Assembly (NCBI RefSeq): GCF_051401765.1
Contig: NW_027480545.1
Coordinates: forward strand, 1,353,626-1,417,625
Direction: 5' to 3'
Length of the DNA stretch: 64,000 nucleotides
Source: Calliopsis andreniformis
Taxonomy: Eukaryota > Arthropoda > Insecta > Hymenoptera > Andrenidae
The first letter of the stretch is position 1, and each line of letters opens with the position of its first letter. The position numbers and the translations under genes are program-made. The notes beneath the pieces are model-generated. The model was not told where the DNA came from and searched no databases. It was given only the letters and a program-made list of their open reading frames with translations. Positions 1 through 12,050 of this stretch are shown here, piece after piece.

Positions 1-154
1 TTCAGCCGTCGGTCCTCAACAATCAATTGTCAATCCCCAATCCTCAAAAGAATATCCTCAATTCACAGTTTTCAATACTGAACCACATTCTTCAATCTTC
101 AAATCTCAATCCACAAACATCAATTCTCATCACTCAAACCTCAATACTCAGTCC
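1..154 (+). repeat. Element A, copy 1 (diverged A1)
   Basis: The copy starts at the window edge with a TCAGCCG head. Its core reads ACAATCAATTGT instead of the usual ACAATCAGTTGT. It has AAAAGAATATCC, an ACTGAACC change and a CTTCAAATCTC segment, and ends at ACTCAGTCC. It is among the more diverged full-length copies. Confidence 0.85.
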
Positions 155-2019
155 CCAATGCTCAATCTTCAATCCTCAATCCTCAATCCTCAATCCTCAA
201 TCCTCAATCTTAATCTTCAATCCTCAATACTCAATCTTCAATACTCAATACTCAATCTTCAATCCTCAGACATCAAACTGCAATACTCAACCCTCAGTCC
301 TCGTTCTCAATCTACAACCATCAATACTCAATCCTCAATCTTCAATCATCAATATTCAATCTTCAGTCCTCAATCCTCAATCCTCAATTCTCAATCATCA
401 ATCCTCAATCCTCAATATTCAACACACAATCCTCATTCTTCAATCCTCAATACCCAATCCTCAATCTTCAATCCTCAATCCTCAATCGTCAATTCTCAAT
501 CTTCAATCCTCAATCCTCAGACCTCAAACAGCAATACTCAACCCTCAATTTTCAATCCTCAATACCGAATCCTCAATCTTCAATCCTCAACCCTCAATCC
601 TCAATGCTCAGTCCTCAATCTCCAATCCTCAATCCTAAATCCTCAATCCTCAGATATCAATCCTCAATCTTCAATACTCGATCGTCAATCCTCAGTCCTC
701 AATCCTCAATCCTCAATCATCGTCCCTCAAGCCTCAATCCTCAACCCCCTGCCCTCACCCCCAATTCTCGATTCTCAATCCTCAGTCCTCACTCCTCAAT
801 CTTCAATCCCCAATTATTAATCTCCAGTCCTAGATCCTCAATCCCCAATCCTCAATCCTTAATCCTCAATCTTCTATCCTCATTCCCCAGTCCTCAATCT
901 TGAATCCTCAATGCTCAATACTCAATCTTCAATTCTCAATCCTCAATCCTCAGCCCTCAGTCCTCAAACCTCAATCCTCAACACTCAGCCCTCATCCTCA
1001 ATCCTCAATCCTCAACCCTCAATCCTCAATCTTCAATCCTCATTAATCAATCTTCAATCCTCAATCCTCAATCCTCAATCGTCAACCTTCAATCCTCAAT
1101 ACTCAATCTTCAATCCTCAATCCTCAATCCTCAATCCTCAATCCTCAATCCTCAATCCTCGTTCTTCAATCCTCAATACCCAATCCTCAATCTTCAATCC
1201 TCAATCCTCAATCCTCAACCCTCAATCCTCATTCTTCAATCCTCAATACCCAATCCTCAATCCTCAATCCTCAATCCCCATTCTTCAATCCTCAATATCC
1301 AATCCTCAATCATCAGTTATCAATCCTCAATCCTCAATTCTCAATCCTCAATCCTCGATCCTCGGACCTCAAACATCAATACTCAACCCTCAGTCCTCGC
1401 CCTCAATCCACAAACCTCAATCCTCAATCCTCAATCTTCAATCATCAATATACAATCTTCAGTCCTCAATCCCCAAAACTTAATCCTCAATCCTCAATCC
1501 TCAATCCCCAATTCTCAATCCTCCATCCTCAGCCCTAAGTCCTCAAACTTCAATCCTCAACCCTCAGCCCTCATCCTCAATCCTCAATCCTCAGTCCTCA
1601 AACCTCAATTCTGAATCCTCAATCCTGAATCCTCAATCTTCAATCCTCAATCCTCAATCCTCAATTCTCAATCCTCAATCCTCGATCCTCAGACCTCAAA
1701 CATCAATACTCAACCCTCAGACCTCGTCCTCAATCCACAACCCTCCATCCTCAATCCTCAATCTTCAATCATCAATATACAATCTTCAGTCCTCAATCCT
1801 CAATACTCAATCCTCAATCCTCAATCCTCAATGTTCTATCCGCGACACCCAATCCTCAATCCTCAATCCTCAATCCTCAATCCTCAATCCTCAATCCTCA
1901 ATCCTCAATCCTCAATCCTAATCCTCAATCCTCAATCTTCAATCCTCAATACTCAATCTTCAATCCTCAATCCTCAGTCCTCCAACCTCAATTCTGAATC
2001 CTCAACCCTGAATTCTCAA

Positions 2020-2176
2020 TCTACGGCCCTCAGTCCTCAACAATCAGTTGTCTATCCTCAATCCTCAAAGGCATATCCTCAATTCACAGTTTTCAATACT
2101 CAATACTCAGCCTGCAATCTTCAAACCTCTATCCACAAACATCAATTCTCACCACTCAACCCTCAACACTCAGTCC
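2020..2176 (+). repeat. Element A, copy 2 (A1, AAAGG variant)
   Basis: TCTACGGCCC head, ACAATCAGTTGT core, then TTGTCTATCC and AAAGGCATATCC. The AAAGG allele is shared only with the copies near 27.0 and 35.0 kb, linking the three loci. Confidence 0.92.
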
Positions 2177-3087
2177 TCAATATTCAATTCTCAATCCTCA
2201 ATCCTCAATCCTCATTCCTCGATCCTCATTCTTCAATCCTCAATACCCAATCCTCAAGCTTCAATCCTCAATCCTCAATCCTCAATTCTCAATCCTCAAT
2301 CCTCAATCTTCAACCATCATTTTTCAATCCTCAATACCCAATACTCAATCTTCAATCCTCAATCCTCAATCCTCAATTCTCAATCCTCAATCCTCAGTCC
2401 TCAGTCCTCAAACCTCAATCCTCAACCCTCAGCCATCATCGTCAATCCTCAATCCTCAGTTCTCAATACTCAACCTTCAACCCTCAATACTCAATCTTCA
2501 ATCCTAAATCATCAATCCTCAATCCTCAATCCTCTATCCTCAATCCTCAACCTTCAATCCTCATTGCTCAATCTTCAATCCTCAATCCTCAATTCTCAAT
2601 CCTCAATCCTCAATCCTCAATCCTCAATCCTCGAACCTCAATCCTCAATCGTCAGTCTTCAATCCTCAATACTCAATCTTCAATCCTCAATCCTCAATCC
2701 TCGATTCTCAATCCTCTATCGTCATTCTTCAATCCTCAATACCCAATCCTCAGTCTTCAATCCTCAATCCTCAATCCTCAATTCTCAATCCTCCATCCTC
2801 AGCCCTAAGTCCTCAAACTTCAATCCTCAACCCTCAGCCCTCATCCTCAATGCTCAATCCTCAATCCTCAATCCTCAATCCTCAATCCTCAATCCTCAAT
2901 CCTCAATTCTCGATCCTCAATCCTCAACCCTCAATCGTCAATTCTCAATCCTCAACCGTCAGCCCTCATCCTCAATCCTCAATCCTCAATCCTCAATCCT
3001 CAATCTTCAATCCTGAATACTCAATCTTCAATCTTCAATCCTCAGTCCTCAATCCTCAATTCTGAATCCTCAATCCTGAATTCTCAA

Positions 3088-3244
3088 TCTACGGCCCTCA
3101 GTCCTCAACAATCAGTTGTCCATCCTCAATCCTCAATAGAATATCCTCAATTCACAGTTTTCAATACTCTATACTCAATCTGCAATCTTCAAACCTCTAT
3201 CCACAAACATCAATTCTCATCACTCAACCGTCAACACTCAGTCC
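3088..3244 (+). repeat. Element A, copy 3 (A1)
   Basis: TCTACGGCCC head and CCTCAATTCACAG body. A private ACTCTATAC variant near 3,166 reappears 486 bp downstream in the next copy, so these two are recent duplicates or an assembly duplication. Confidence 0.92.
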
Positions 3245-3410
3245 CCAATCCTCAATCCTCAATTCTCAATCCTCAATCCTCAGTCCTCAGTCCTCAAACC
3301 TCAATCCTGAACCCTCAGCCCTCATCGTCAGTCCTCAATCCTCAGTCCTCAATCCTCAATCTTCAATCCTCACTACTCAATCTTCAATCCTCAATCTTCA
3401 ATCCTCAATC

Positions 3411-3575
3411 CTCAACCCCACAATCTCAACCCTCAATCCATTCCAATCCTCAACCACACCCTCATCCTCAATCCTCAATCCTCAATCCTCAAACCTCAAT
3501 CTCACACCTAATACTCAATCTCACACTCATCCCAACCCTCATCCTCAACCTCAATCCTCAATCCTGAATTCTCAA
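3411..3575 (+). repeat. Register-breaking patch inside the array
   Basis: Units here are irregular in length (CCCCACAATC, CATTCCAATCC, ACCACACCC, CTCACACC), unlike the strict 7-base spacing elsewhere. Many look like heptamers that lost one or two bases. The next element A copy also carries two one-base deletions. This looks like consensus error at a weakly supported assembly join, though genuine local decay is possible. Confidence 0.7.
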
Positions 3576-3730
3576 TCTACGGCCCTCATCCTCACAATCA
3601 GTTGTCAATCCTCAATCCTCAATAGAATATCCTCAATTCACAGTTTTCAATACTCTATACTCAATCTGCAATCTTCAAACCTCTATCCACAAACATCAAT
3701 TCTCATCACTCAACCGTCAACACTCAGTCC
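3576..3730 (+). repeat. Element A, copy 4 (A1 with single-base deletions)
   Basis: The head reads CTCATCC where A1 has CTCAGTCC, and CTCACAATC where A1 has CTCAACAATC, so two single bases are missing. It shares the ACTCTATAC variant with copy 3. It adjoins the disrupted patch, which favours sequence error. Confidence 0.88.
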
Positions 3731-4520
3731 CCAATCCTCAATCCTCAATTCTCAATCCTCAATCCTCAGTCCTCAGTCCTCAGTCCTCAAACCTCAATCC
3801 TGAACCCTCAGCCCACATCGTCAATCCTCAATCCTCAGTCTTCAATCCTCAATAATCAATACTCAATCCTCAATCGTCAATCCTCAATCCCCAATCCCCA
3901 ATCTCCAATCTTCAATCCTCAATCCTCAATCTTCAATCCTCAATACCCAATCCTCAATCATCAATCCTCAATCCTCAATCTTCAATCCTCAATCCTCAAT
4001 CCTCAATCCTCAGTCCTCAATCCTCAAATTTCAATTCTCACTACTCAATCTTCAATCCTCAATCCTCAATCCCCAGTCCTCATCCTCAATTCTCCATCTC
4101 AATCCTCAATCCTTAACCCTCAACCTTCAATCCTCAATAATCAATCTCCAATCCTAGATCCCCAATCCCCAATCCTCAATCCTTAATCCTCAATCTTCAA
4201 TCCTCAATCCTCAATACTCAATACTGAATCTTCAATCCTCTATATTCAGTCCTCAATGCTCAATCCTCAATCTTCAATCCTCTATACTCAGTCTTCAATC
4301 CTCAATCCTCAATCCTCATTCCTCAATCCTCAATACCGAATCCTCAATCTTCAATCCTCAATCCTCAATCCACAATTCTCAATCCTGAATCCTCAATCCT
4401 CATACTTCAAACATCAATGCTCAACCCTCAGTCCTCGTCCTCAATCCACAACCCTCAATCCTCAATCCTCAATCCTCAGTCCTCAAACATCAATCCTGAA
4501 TCCTCAATCCTGAATCCTCA

Positions 4521-4677
4521 ACCTTCAGCCAGAGTCCTCAGCGATCAGTTGTCAATACACAATCCTCAATAGAATATCCTCAATCCACAGTTTTCAATAC
4601 TCAATACTCAATCTGCAATCTTCAAACCTCTATCCACAAATATCAATTCTCATCACTCAACCCTCAACACTCAGTCC
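4521..4677 (+). repeat. Element A, copy 5 (A2)
   Basis: CAGCCAGAG head and GCGATCAG core, with the CCTCAATCCACAG body. It has private ATACACAATCC and AATATCAATTC units. In A2 the unit after CAGCCA is the 6-base GAGTCC, one base short. Confidence 0.92.
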
Positions 4678-5699
4678 TCAATGTTCAATCCTCAATTCTC
4701 AATCCTCAATCCTCAATCCTCAGTCCTCAAACCTCAACCCTCAATCGTCATTCTTCAATCCTCAATACCCAATCCACAATTTTTAATCCTCAATCCTCAA
4801 TCCTCAATCCTCAATCCTCAATCCTCAATCCTCAATCCTCAATCCTCAATCCTCAATCCTCAATCCTCAATCCTCAACCCTCAATCCTAAGTCCTCAGTC
4901 CACAAACCTCAATCCTCAACGCTCAGCCCACATCCTCAATCCTCAATCCTCAATCCTCAATCCTCAATTCTCAATCCTCAATCCTCAGCTCTCAGACCTC
5001 AAACCTCAATCCTCAAGCCTCAGCCCTCATCCTCAATCCTCAATCCTCAATCTTCAATCCTCAATCCTCAATACTCAATACTCAATCTTCAATCCTCAAT
5101 CCTCAGTCCTCAAACCTCAATTCTGAATCCTCAATCCTGAATCCTCAATCTTCAATCCTGAATCCCCAATCCTCAATCTTCAATCCTCAATCCTCAATCC
5201 TCAATGCTCAATCCTCAATCTTCAATCCTCTATACTCAATCTTCAATCCTCAATCCTCAATCCTCAATCCTCAATCCTCAATCCTCAATCCTCAATCCTC
5301 AATCCTCAATACTCAATCTGCAATCCTCAATCATCAACCCTCAATCCTCAATCCTCATTCCTCAATCCTCAATACCGAATCCTCAATCTTCAATCCTCAA
5401 TCCTCAATCCACAATTCTCAATCCTGAATCCTCAATCCTCATACTTCAAACATCAATACTCAACCCTCAGTCCACGTCCTCAATCCACAACCCTCAATCG
5501 TCAATACTCAATCTTCAATCATCAATATTCAATCTTCAATCCTCAATCCTCAATCCTCTATCCTCATCCCTCAATCCTCAATGTTCAATCCTCAATACCC
5601 AATCCTCAATCTTGAATCCTCAATCCTCAATCCTCAACCCTCAATCCTCAATCCTCAGTCCTCAAACATCAATCCTGAATCCTCAATCCTGAATCCTCA

Positions 5700-5856
5700 A
5701 CCTTCAGCCAGAGTCCTCAGCGATCAGTTGTCAATCCTCAATCCTCAATAGAATATCCTCAATTCACAGTATTCAATACTCAATACTCAATCTGCAATCT
5801 TCAAACCTCTATCCACAAACATCAATTCTCATCACTCAACCGTCAACACTCAGTCC
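5700..5856 (+). repeat. Element A, copy 6 (A2 head, A1 body chimera)
   Basis: The head is A2 (CAGCCAGAG, GCGATCAG). After TTGTCAATCC it switches to the A1 body (CCTCAATTCACAG) and the A1 tail (CAACCGTCAACAC). The switch falls between about 5,730 and 5,765, which points to exchange or conversion between subfamilies. Confidence 0.9.
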
Positions 5857-6422
5857 CTAATCCTCAATCCTCAATTCTCAATCCTCAATCCTCAGTCCTC
5901 AGTCCTCAAACCTCAATCCTGAACCCTCAGCCCTCATCGTCAATCCTCAATCCTCAGTCATCAATCCTCAATTTTCAATTCTCACTACTCAATCTTCAAT
6001 CCTCAATCCTCAATCCCCAGTCCTCATCCTCAATTCTCCATCTCAATCCTCAATCCTTAACCCTCAACCTTCAATCCTCAATAATCAATCTCCAATCCTA
6101 GATCCCCAATCCCCAATCCTCAATCCTTAATCCTCAATCTTCAATCCTCAATCCTCAATACTCAACCCTCAATCGTCATTCTTCAATCCTCAATACCCAA
6201 TCCACAATTTTTAATCCTCAACGCTTAGCCCACATCCTCAATCCTCAATCCTCGTTCCTCAATCCTCAATCCTCAATCCTCGATCCTCAATACTCAATCT
6301 TCAATCCTCAATCCTCAATCCTCAATCCTCAATCCTCAATCCTCAATCATCAATCCTCAATACTCAATCCTCAATCCTCAGTCCTCAAACCTCAAACCTG
6401 AATCCTCAATCCTGAATCTTCG

Positions 6423-6580
6423 ACCTTCAGACATCAGTCTTCAACAATCAGTTGTCAATTCTCAATCCTCAATAGAATATCATCAATTCACAGTTTACAA
6501 TTCTCAATACTCAATCTGCAATCTTCAAATCTCTATCCAGAAACATCAATTCTCATGACTCAACCCTCAACACTCAGTCC
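6423..6580 (+). repeat. Element A, copy 7 (A3)
   Basis: Head ACCTTCAGACATCAG, body ATATCATCAATTCAC. It has the TCCAGAAAC and CTCATGACTC variants, shared with the copies near 39.0 and 46.5 kb. Confidence 0.92.
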
Positions 6581-7564
6581 CCAATCCTCAATCTTCAATC
6601 CTCAATCCTCAATCTTCAATCCTAGATCCTCAATCTGCAATTCTCCATCCTTAATCCTCAATCTTCAATCCTCAATCCCCAGCCCTCAATCTTCACTCCT
6701 CAATGCTCAATCCTCAATCCTCAATCCTCAATCCTCAATCCTCAATCCTCAATCCTCAATCCTCAATCCTCGATCCTCAATCTTCAATCCTCAGTAATCA
6801 ATCCACAATCTTCAATACTCAATCGTCAATCCTCAGTTCTCAATCCTCAATCCTCAATCCTCGTTCCCCAAACCTCAATCCACAACCCTCAGACCTCACC
6901 CTCAATTCTCAATTCTCAATTCTCAATCCTCAATCCTCAATCTTCAATCCTCAATAATCAATCTCCAATCCTAGGTCCCTCAATCTCCAATTCTCAATCC
7001 TTAATCCTCAATCTTCAATCCTCAATCCTCAACACTAAGTCTCCAATCCTCAATGTTCAATCCTCAATACTCAATCTTCAAACCTCAATCCTCAATTCTC
7101 GATCCTCAATCCTCAATCCTCAATCGTCAATCTCCAATCCTGAATACTCAATCTTCAATCCTCAATCCTCAATCCTCAATCCTCGATCCTCAATCCTCAT
7201 TCTTCAATCCTCATTCTTCAATACTCAATACCCAATACTCAATCCTCAATCCTCAATCCTCAATCCTCAATCGTCAGTCTTCAATCCTCAATACTCAATC
7301 TTCAATCCTCAATCCTCAATCCTCCATTCTCAATCCTCAATCGTCATTCTTCAATCCTCAATCCTCAATCTTCAACCATCAATTTTCAATCTTCAATCCT
7401 CAATCCTCAATCCTCAATCCTCAATCCTCAGCCCTCAATGTTCAATCCGCAATACCCAATCTTCAATCTTCAATCCTCAATCCTCAATCCTCAATCTTCA
7501 ATCCTCAATACTCAATCTTCAATCCTCAATCCTCAATTCTGAATCCTCAATCCTGAATCCTCAA

Positions 7565-7722
7565 TCTTCGGCCCTCAGTCCTCAACAATCAGTTGTCAAT
7601 CCTCAATCCTCAATAGAATATCCTCAATTCACAGTTTTCAATACTCAATACTCAATCTGCAATCTTCACACCTTTATCCACATACATTACTTCTCATCAC
7701 TCAAACCTCAACACTCAGTCCT
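7565..7722 (+). repeat. Element A, copy 8 (A1, diverged tail)
   Basis: Head CTTCGGCCC. The tail is unusually changed: CTTCACACCTTTATCC and ACATACATTAC replace CTTCAAACCTCTATCC and ACAAACATCAA. Confidence 0.9.
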
Positions 7723-8218
7723 CAATGTTCAATCCTCAATCCTCAATCCTCAATCCTCAATCGTCAATCTTCAATCCTCAATACTCAATCTTCAATCCTC
7801 AATACTCAATCCTCAATCCTCAATCCTCATTCTTCAATCCTCAATACCCAATCCTCAATCTTCAATCCTCAATCCTCAATCACCAATTATCATCCTCAAT
7901 ACTCGATCCTCATACCTAAAACATCAATTCTCAACCCTCAGCCCTCGTCCTCAATCCACAACCATCAATCCTCAATCCTCAACCTTCAATCATCAATATA
8001 CAATCTTCCGTCCTCAATCCTCAATACTCAATCCTCAATCCTCAATCCTCAACCCTCAATGTTCAATCGGCGATACCCAATCCTCAATGTTCAATCCTCA
8101 ATTCTCAATCTTCAATCCTCAATCCTCAATACTCAATCCTCAATCCTCAATCCTCAATCGCCAGTCTTCAATCCTCAATACTCAATCTTCAAACCTCAAT
8201 TCCCAATCCTCAATCTTC

Positions 8219-9385
8219 AATCCTCAATCCTCACTTCTCAATTCTCAATCCTCAATCCTCAGTCCTCAGTCCTCAAACCTCAATTCTCAGCCGTCAGCCC
8301 TCATCCTCAATCCTCAATCCTAATCCTCAATCCTCAATCTTCAATCCTTAATACTCAATCTTCAATCCTCAATCCTCAGTCCTCAAACCTCAATTCTGTA
8401 TCCTCAATCCTGAATTCTCAATCTACGGCCCTCAGTCCTCAACAATCAGTTGTCTATCCTCAATCCTCAATAGAATATCCTCAATTCACAGTTTTCAATA
8501 CTCAATACTCAATCTGCAATCTTTAAACCTCTATCCACAAACATCAATTCTTATCACTCAACCCTCAACACTCAGTCCTCAATATTCAATCCTCAATCCT
8601 CAATCCTCAATCCTCAATCGTCAATCTTCAATCCTCAATACGCAATCTTCAATCCTCAATCCTCAACCCTCAATTCTCGATCCTCATTCTTCAGTCCCCA
8701 ATACCCTATCCTCAATCTTCAATCCACAATCCTCTAGCCTCAATTCTCAATCCTCAATCCTCAATCTTCAACCATCATTCTTCAATCCTCAATACCCAAT
8801 ACCCAATCTTCAATCCTCAATCCTCAATCCTCAATTCTCAATCCTCAATCCTCAGTCCTCAGTCCTCAAACCTCAATCCTCAACCCTCAGCCCTCATCGT
8901 CAATCCTCAATCCTCAGTCCTCAATCCTCAACCTTCAATCCTCAATACTCAATCTTCAATCCTCAATCATCAATCCTCAATCCTCAATCCTCGATCCTCA
9001 ATCGTCAATCTTCAATCCTCATTACTCAATCTTCAATCCTCAATCCTCAATTCTCAATCCTCAATCCTCAATCCTCAATCCTCAATCCTCAATCCTCAAT
9101 CCTCAATCGTCAGTCTTCAATACTCAATACTCAATCTTCAATCCTCAATCCTCAATCCTCCATTCTCAATCCTCAATCGTCATTCTTCAATCCTCAATAC
9201 CCAATCCTCAATCTTCAATCCTCAATCCTCAATCCTGAATTCTCAATCCTCAATCCTCAGTCCTCAGACCTCAATCCTCGATCCTCAATCCTCAGACATC
9301 AAACCTCAATCCTGAATCCTCAATCCTGAATCCTCAATCTTCAGCCCTCAGTCCTCAACAATCAGTTGTCAATCCTCAATCCTCA
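8219..9385 (+). repeat. 1,634-bp-offset direct duplication, copy 1
   Basis: Runs from the CTCACTTCTCAATTCTC landmark through an element A copy with the CTTTAAACC allele to the head of the next element A. It matches 9,853-11,019 with only scattered substitutions; landmarks at 8,424, 8,701 and 9,301 recur exactly 1,634-1,635 bp on. 1,634 is not a multiple of 7, as expected where 6-base units are included. Confidence 0.85.
8422..8578 (+). repeat. Element A, copy 9 (A1, TTTAAACC allele)
   Basis: TCTACGGCCC head, TTGTCTATCC, and the CTTTAAACC allele at 8,521, found elsewhere only at 9,437 and 10,155. The tail has AATTCTTATCAC. Confidence 0.92.
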
Positions 9386-9494
9386 ATAGAATATCCTCAA
9401 TTCACAGTTTTCAATACTCAATACTCAATCTGCAATCTTTAAACCTCTATCCACAAACATCAATTCTTATCACTCAACCCTCAACACTCAGTCC
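9338..9494 (+). repeat. Element A, copy 10 (A1, TTTAAACC allele)
   Basis: The head is CTTCAGCCC, unlike copies 9 and 11, but the body and tail carry the same CTTTAAACC and AATTCTTATCAC alleles. The head and the rest therefore have different histories. Confidence 0.92.
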
Positions 9495-9852
9495 TCAATA
9501 TTCAATCCTCAATCCTCAATCCTCAATCCTCAATCGTCAATCTTCAATCCTCAATACGCAATCTTCAATCCTCAATCCTCAACCCTCAATTCTCGATCCT
9601 CATTCTTCAGTCCCCAATACCCTATCCTCAATCTTCAATCCACAATCCTCTAGCCTCAATTCTCAATCCTCAATCCTCAATCTTCAACCATCATTCTTCA
9701 ATCCTCAATACCCAATACCCAATCTTCAATCCTCAATCCTCAATCCTCAATTCTCAATCCTCAATCCTCAGTCCTCAGTCCTCAAACCTCAATCCTCAAC
9801 CCTCAGCCCTCATCGTCAATCCTCAATCCTCAGTCCTCAATCCTCAACCTTC

Positions 9853-11019
9853 AATCCTCAATCCTCACTTCTCAATTCTCAATCCTCAATCCTCAGTCCT
9901 CAGTCCTCAAACCTCAATTCTCAGCCGTCAGCCCTCATCCTCAATCCTCAATCCTAATCCTCAATCCTCAATCTTCAATCCTCAATACTCAATCTTCAAT
10001 CCTCAATCCTCAGTCCTCAAACCTCAATTCTGTATCCTCAATCCTGAATTCTCAATCTACGGCCCTTAGTCCTCAACAATCAGTTGTCTATCCTCAATCC
10101 TCAATAGAATATCCTCAATTCACAGTTTTCAATACTCAATACTCAATCTGCAATCTTTAAACCTCTATCCACAAACATCAATTCTTATCACTCAACCCTC
10201 AACACTCAGTCCTCAATATTCAATCCTCAATCCTCAATCCTCAATCCTCAATCGTCAATCTTCAATCCTCAATACGCAATCTTCAATCCTCAATCCTCAA
10301 CCCTCAATTCTCGATCCTCATTATTCAGTCCCCAATACCCTATCCTCAATCTTCAATCCACAATACTCTAGCCTCAATTCTCAATCCTCAATCCTCAATC
10401 TTCAACCATCATTCTTCAATCCTCAATACCCAATACCCAATCTTCAATCCTCAATCCTCAATCCTCAATTCTCAATCCTCAATCCTCAGTCCTCAGTCCT
10501 CAAACCTCAATCCTCAACCCTCAGCCCTCATCGTCAATCCTCAATCCTCAGTCCTCAATCCTCAACCTTCAATCCTCAATACTCAATCTTCAATCCTCAA
10601 TCATCAATCCTCAATCCTCAATCCTCGATCCTCAATCGTCAATCTTCAATCCTCATTACTCAATCTTCAATCCTCAATCCTCAATTCTCAATCCTCAATC
10701 CTCAATCCTCAATCCTCAATCCTCAATCCTCAATCCTCAATCGTCAGTCTTCAATCCTCAATACTCAATGTTCAATCCTCAATCCTCAATCCTCCATTCT
10801 CAATCCTCAATCGTCATTCTTCAATCCTCAATACCCAATCCTCAATCTTCAATCCTCAATCCTCAATCCTCAATTCTCAATCCTCAATCCTCAGTCCTCA
10901 GACCTCAATCCTCGATCCTCAATCCTCAGACATCAAACCTCAATCCTGAATCCTCAATCCTGAATCCTCAATCTTCAGCCCTCAGTCCTCAACAATCAGT
11001 TGTCAATCCTCAATCCTCA
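9853..11019 (+). repeat. 1,634-bp-offset direct duplication, copy 2
   Basis: Second copy of 8,219-9,385, with small differences such as CCCTTAGTCC at about 10,062 and CATTATTCAG near 10,320. The match ends inside element A copy 12, where the body switches to the A3 type. Confidence 0.85.
10056..10212 (+). repeat. Element A, copy 11 (A1, TTTAAACC allele)
   Basis: Duplicate of copy 9 at +1,634 bp, differing by CTTAGTCC in the head. Confidence 0.92.
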
Positions 11020-11128
11020 ATAGAATATCATCAATTCACAGTTTTCAATACTCAATACTCAACCTGCAATCTTCAAATCTCTATCCACAAACATCAATTC
11101 TCATCACGCAACACTCAACACTCAGTCC
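10972..11128 (+). repeat. Element A, copy 12 (A1 head, A3 body chimera)
   Basis: The head CTTCAGCCCTCAGTCC is A1, as in copy 10. After AATAG the body reads AATATCATCAATTC and CTTCAAATCTC, which is A3. The switch point lies near 11,020-11,030. The tail has CACGCAACACTC. Confidence 0.88.
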
Positions 11129-11479
11129 CCAATCCTCAATCTTCAATCCTCAATCCTCAACACTAAGTCTCCAATCCTCAATGTTCAATCCCCAATACTC
11201 AATCTTCAAACCTCAATCCTCAATTCTCGATCCTCAATCCTCAATCCTCAATCGTCAATCTCCTATCCTGAATACTCAATCTTCAATCCTCAATCCTCAA
11301 TCCTCAATCCTCAATCCTCAATCCTCATTCTTCAATCCTCATTCTTCAATACTCAATACCCAATACTCAATCCTCAATCCTCAATCCTCAATCCTCAATT
11401 GTCAGTCTTCAAACCTCAATACTCAATCTTCAATCCTCAATCCTCAATCCTCCATTCTCAATCCTCAATCGTCATTCTT

Positions 11480-12050
11480 CAATCGTCAATCCTCAATCTT
11501 CAACCATCAATTTTCAATCTTCAATCCTCAATCCTCAATCCTCAATCCTCAATCCTCAACCCTCAATGTTCAATCCGCAATACCCAATCTTCAATCTTCA
11601 ATCCTCAATCCTCAATCCACAATCTTGAATCCTCAATACTCAATCTTCAATCCTCAATCCTCAATTCTGAATCCTCAATCCTCATTCCTCAGTCCTCAGT
11701 CCTCAAACCTCAATCCTCAACCCTCAGCCCTCATCGTCAATCCTCAAACCTCAATCCTCAATCCTCAATCTTCAATCCTCAATACTCAATATCCAATCCT
11801 TCATCCTAAATTCTCAATCCTCAATCCTCAATCCTCGATCCTCAATCCTCAATCCTCAATCCTCAATCCTCAATCCTCAATACTCAGTCTTCAATCCTCA
11901 ATCCTCAATCCTCAATGTTCAATCCGCAATACCCAATCCTCAATCTTCAATCCTCAATCCTCAATCCTCAATCCTCAATCATAAATCCTCAATCCTCAAT
12001 CCTCAGTCCTCAAACCTCAAACCTGAATCCTCAATCCTGAATCCTCAACC
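11480..12050 (+). repeat. Segment duplicated at 17,965-18,535 (offset about 6,484)
   Basis: Landmarks shared in the same order are ATGTTCAATCCGCAA, CAATCTTGAATCC, ATTCTGAATCC followed by CCTCATTCCTC, and AATCATAAATCC just before a truncated A3t. A handful of substitutions separate the copies. Confidence 0.75.

Larger units (their letters stand above)
1..3410 (+). repeat. Left segment: heterogeneous heptamer array
   Basis: Units here are more varied than in the middle of the window; around 720-900 many carry extra C or G changes (CCCCTGCCC, CACCCCC). It holds three element A copies. A TGTTCTATCCGCG landmark near 1,830 and an AAAGG variant of element A near 2,066 recur together near 26.8-27.1 kb and 34.8-35.1 kb, so this segment belongs to the same higher-order family as the left domain. 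There is no coding or RNA signal. Confidence 0.85.
3731..8218 (+). repeat. Mixed heptamer array between copies of element A
   Basis: Ordinary diverged heptamers. One nearly pure run lies at about 4,796-4,870, just after an ATTTTTAATCC landmark. Segments near 4,030-4,190 and 5,970-6,130 share the same unusual units (CAATCCTTAACC, AATAATCAATC, CCTAGATCC), marking an internal duplication. I see no gene. Confidence 0.85.

Noticed and set aside
2020..2176. Element A as a mobile element (MITE- or SINE-like)
   Set aside because: It has no terminal inverted repeats, no poly-A or RNA polymerase III boxes and no target-site duplications. It enters and leaves in heptamer register, and all copies are in the same orientation.
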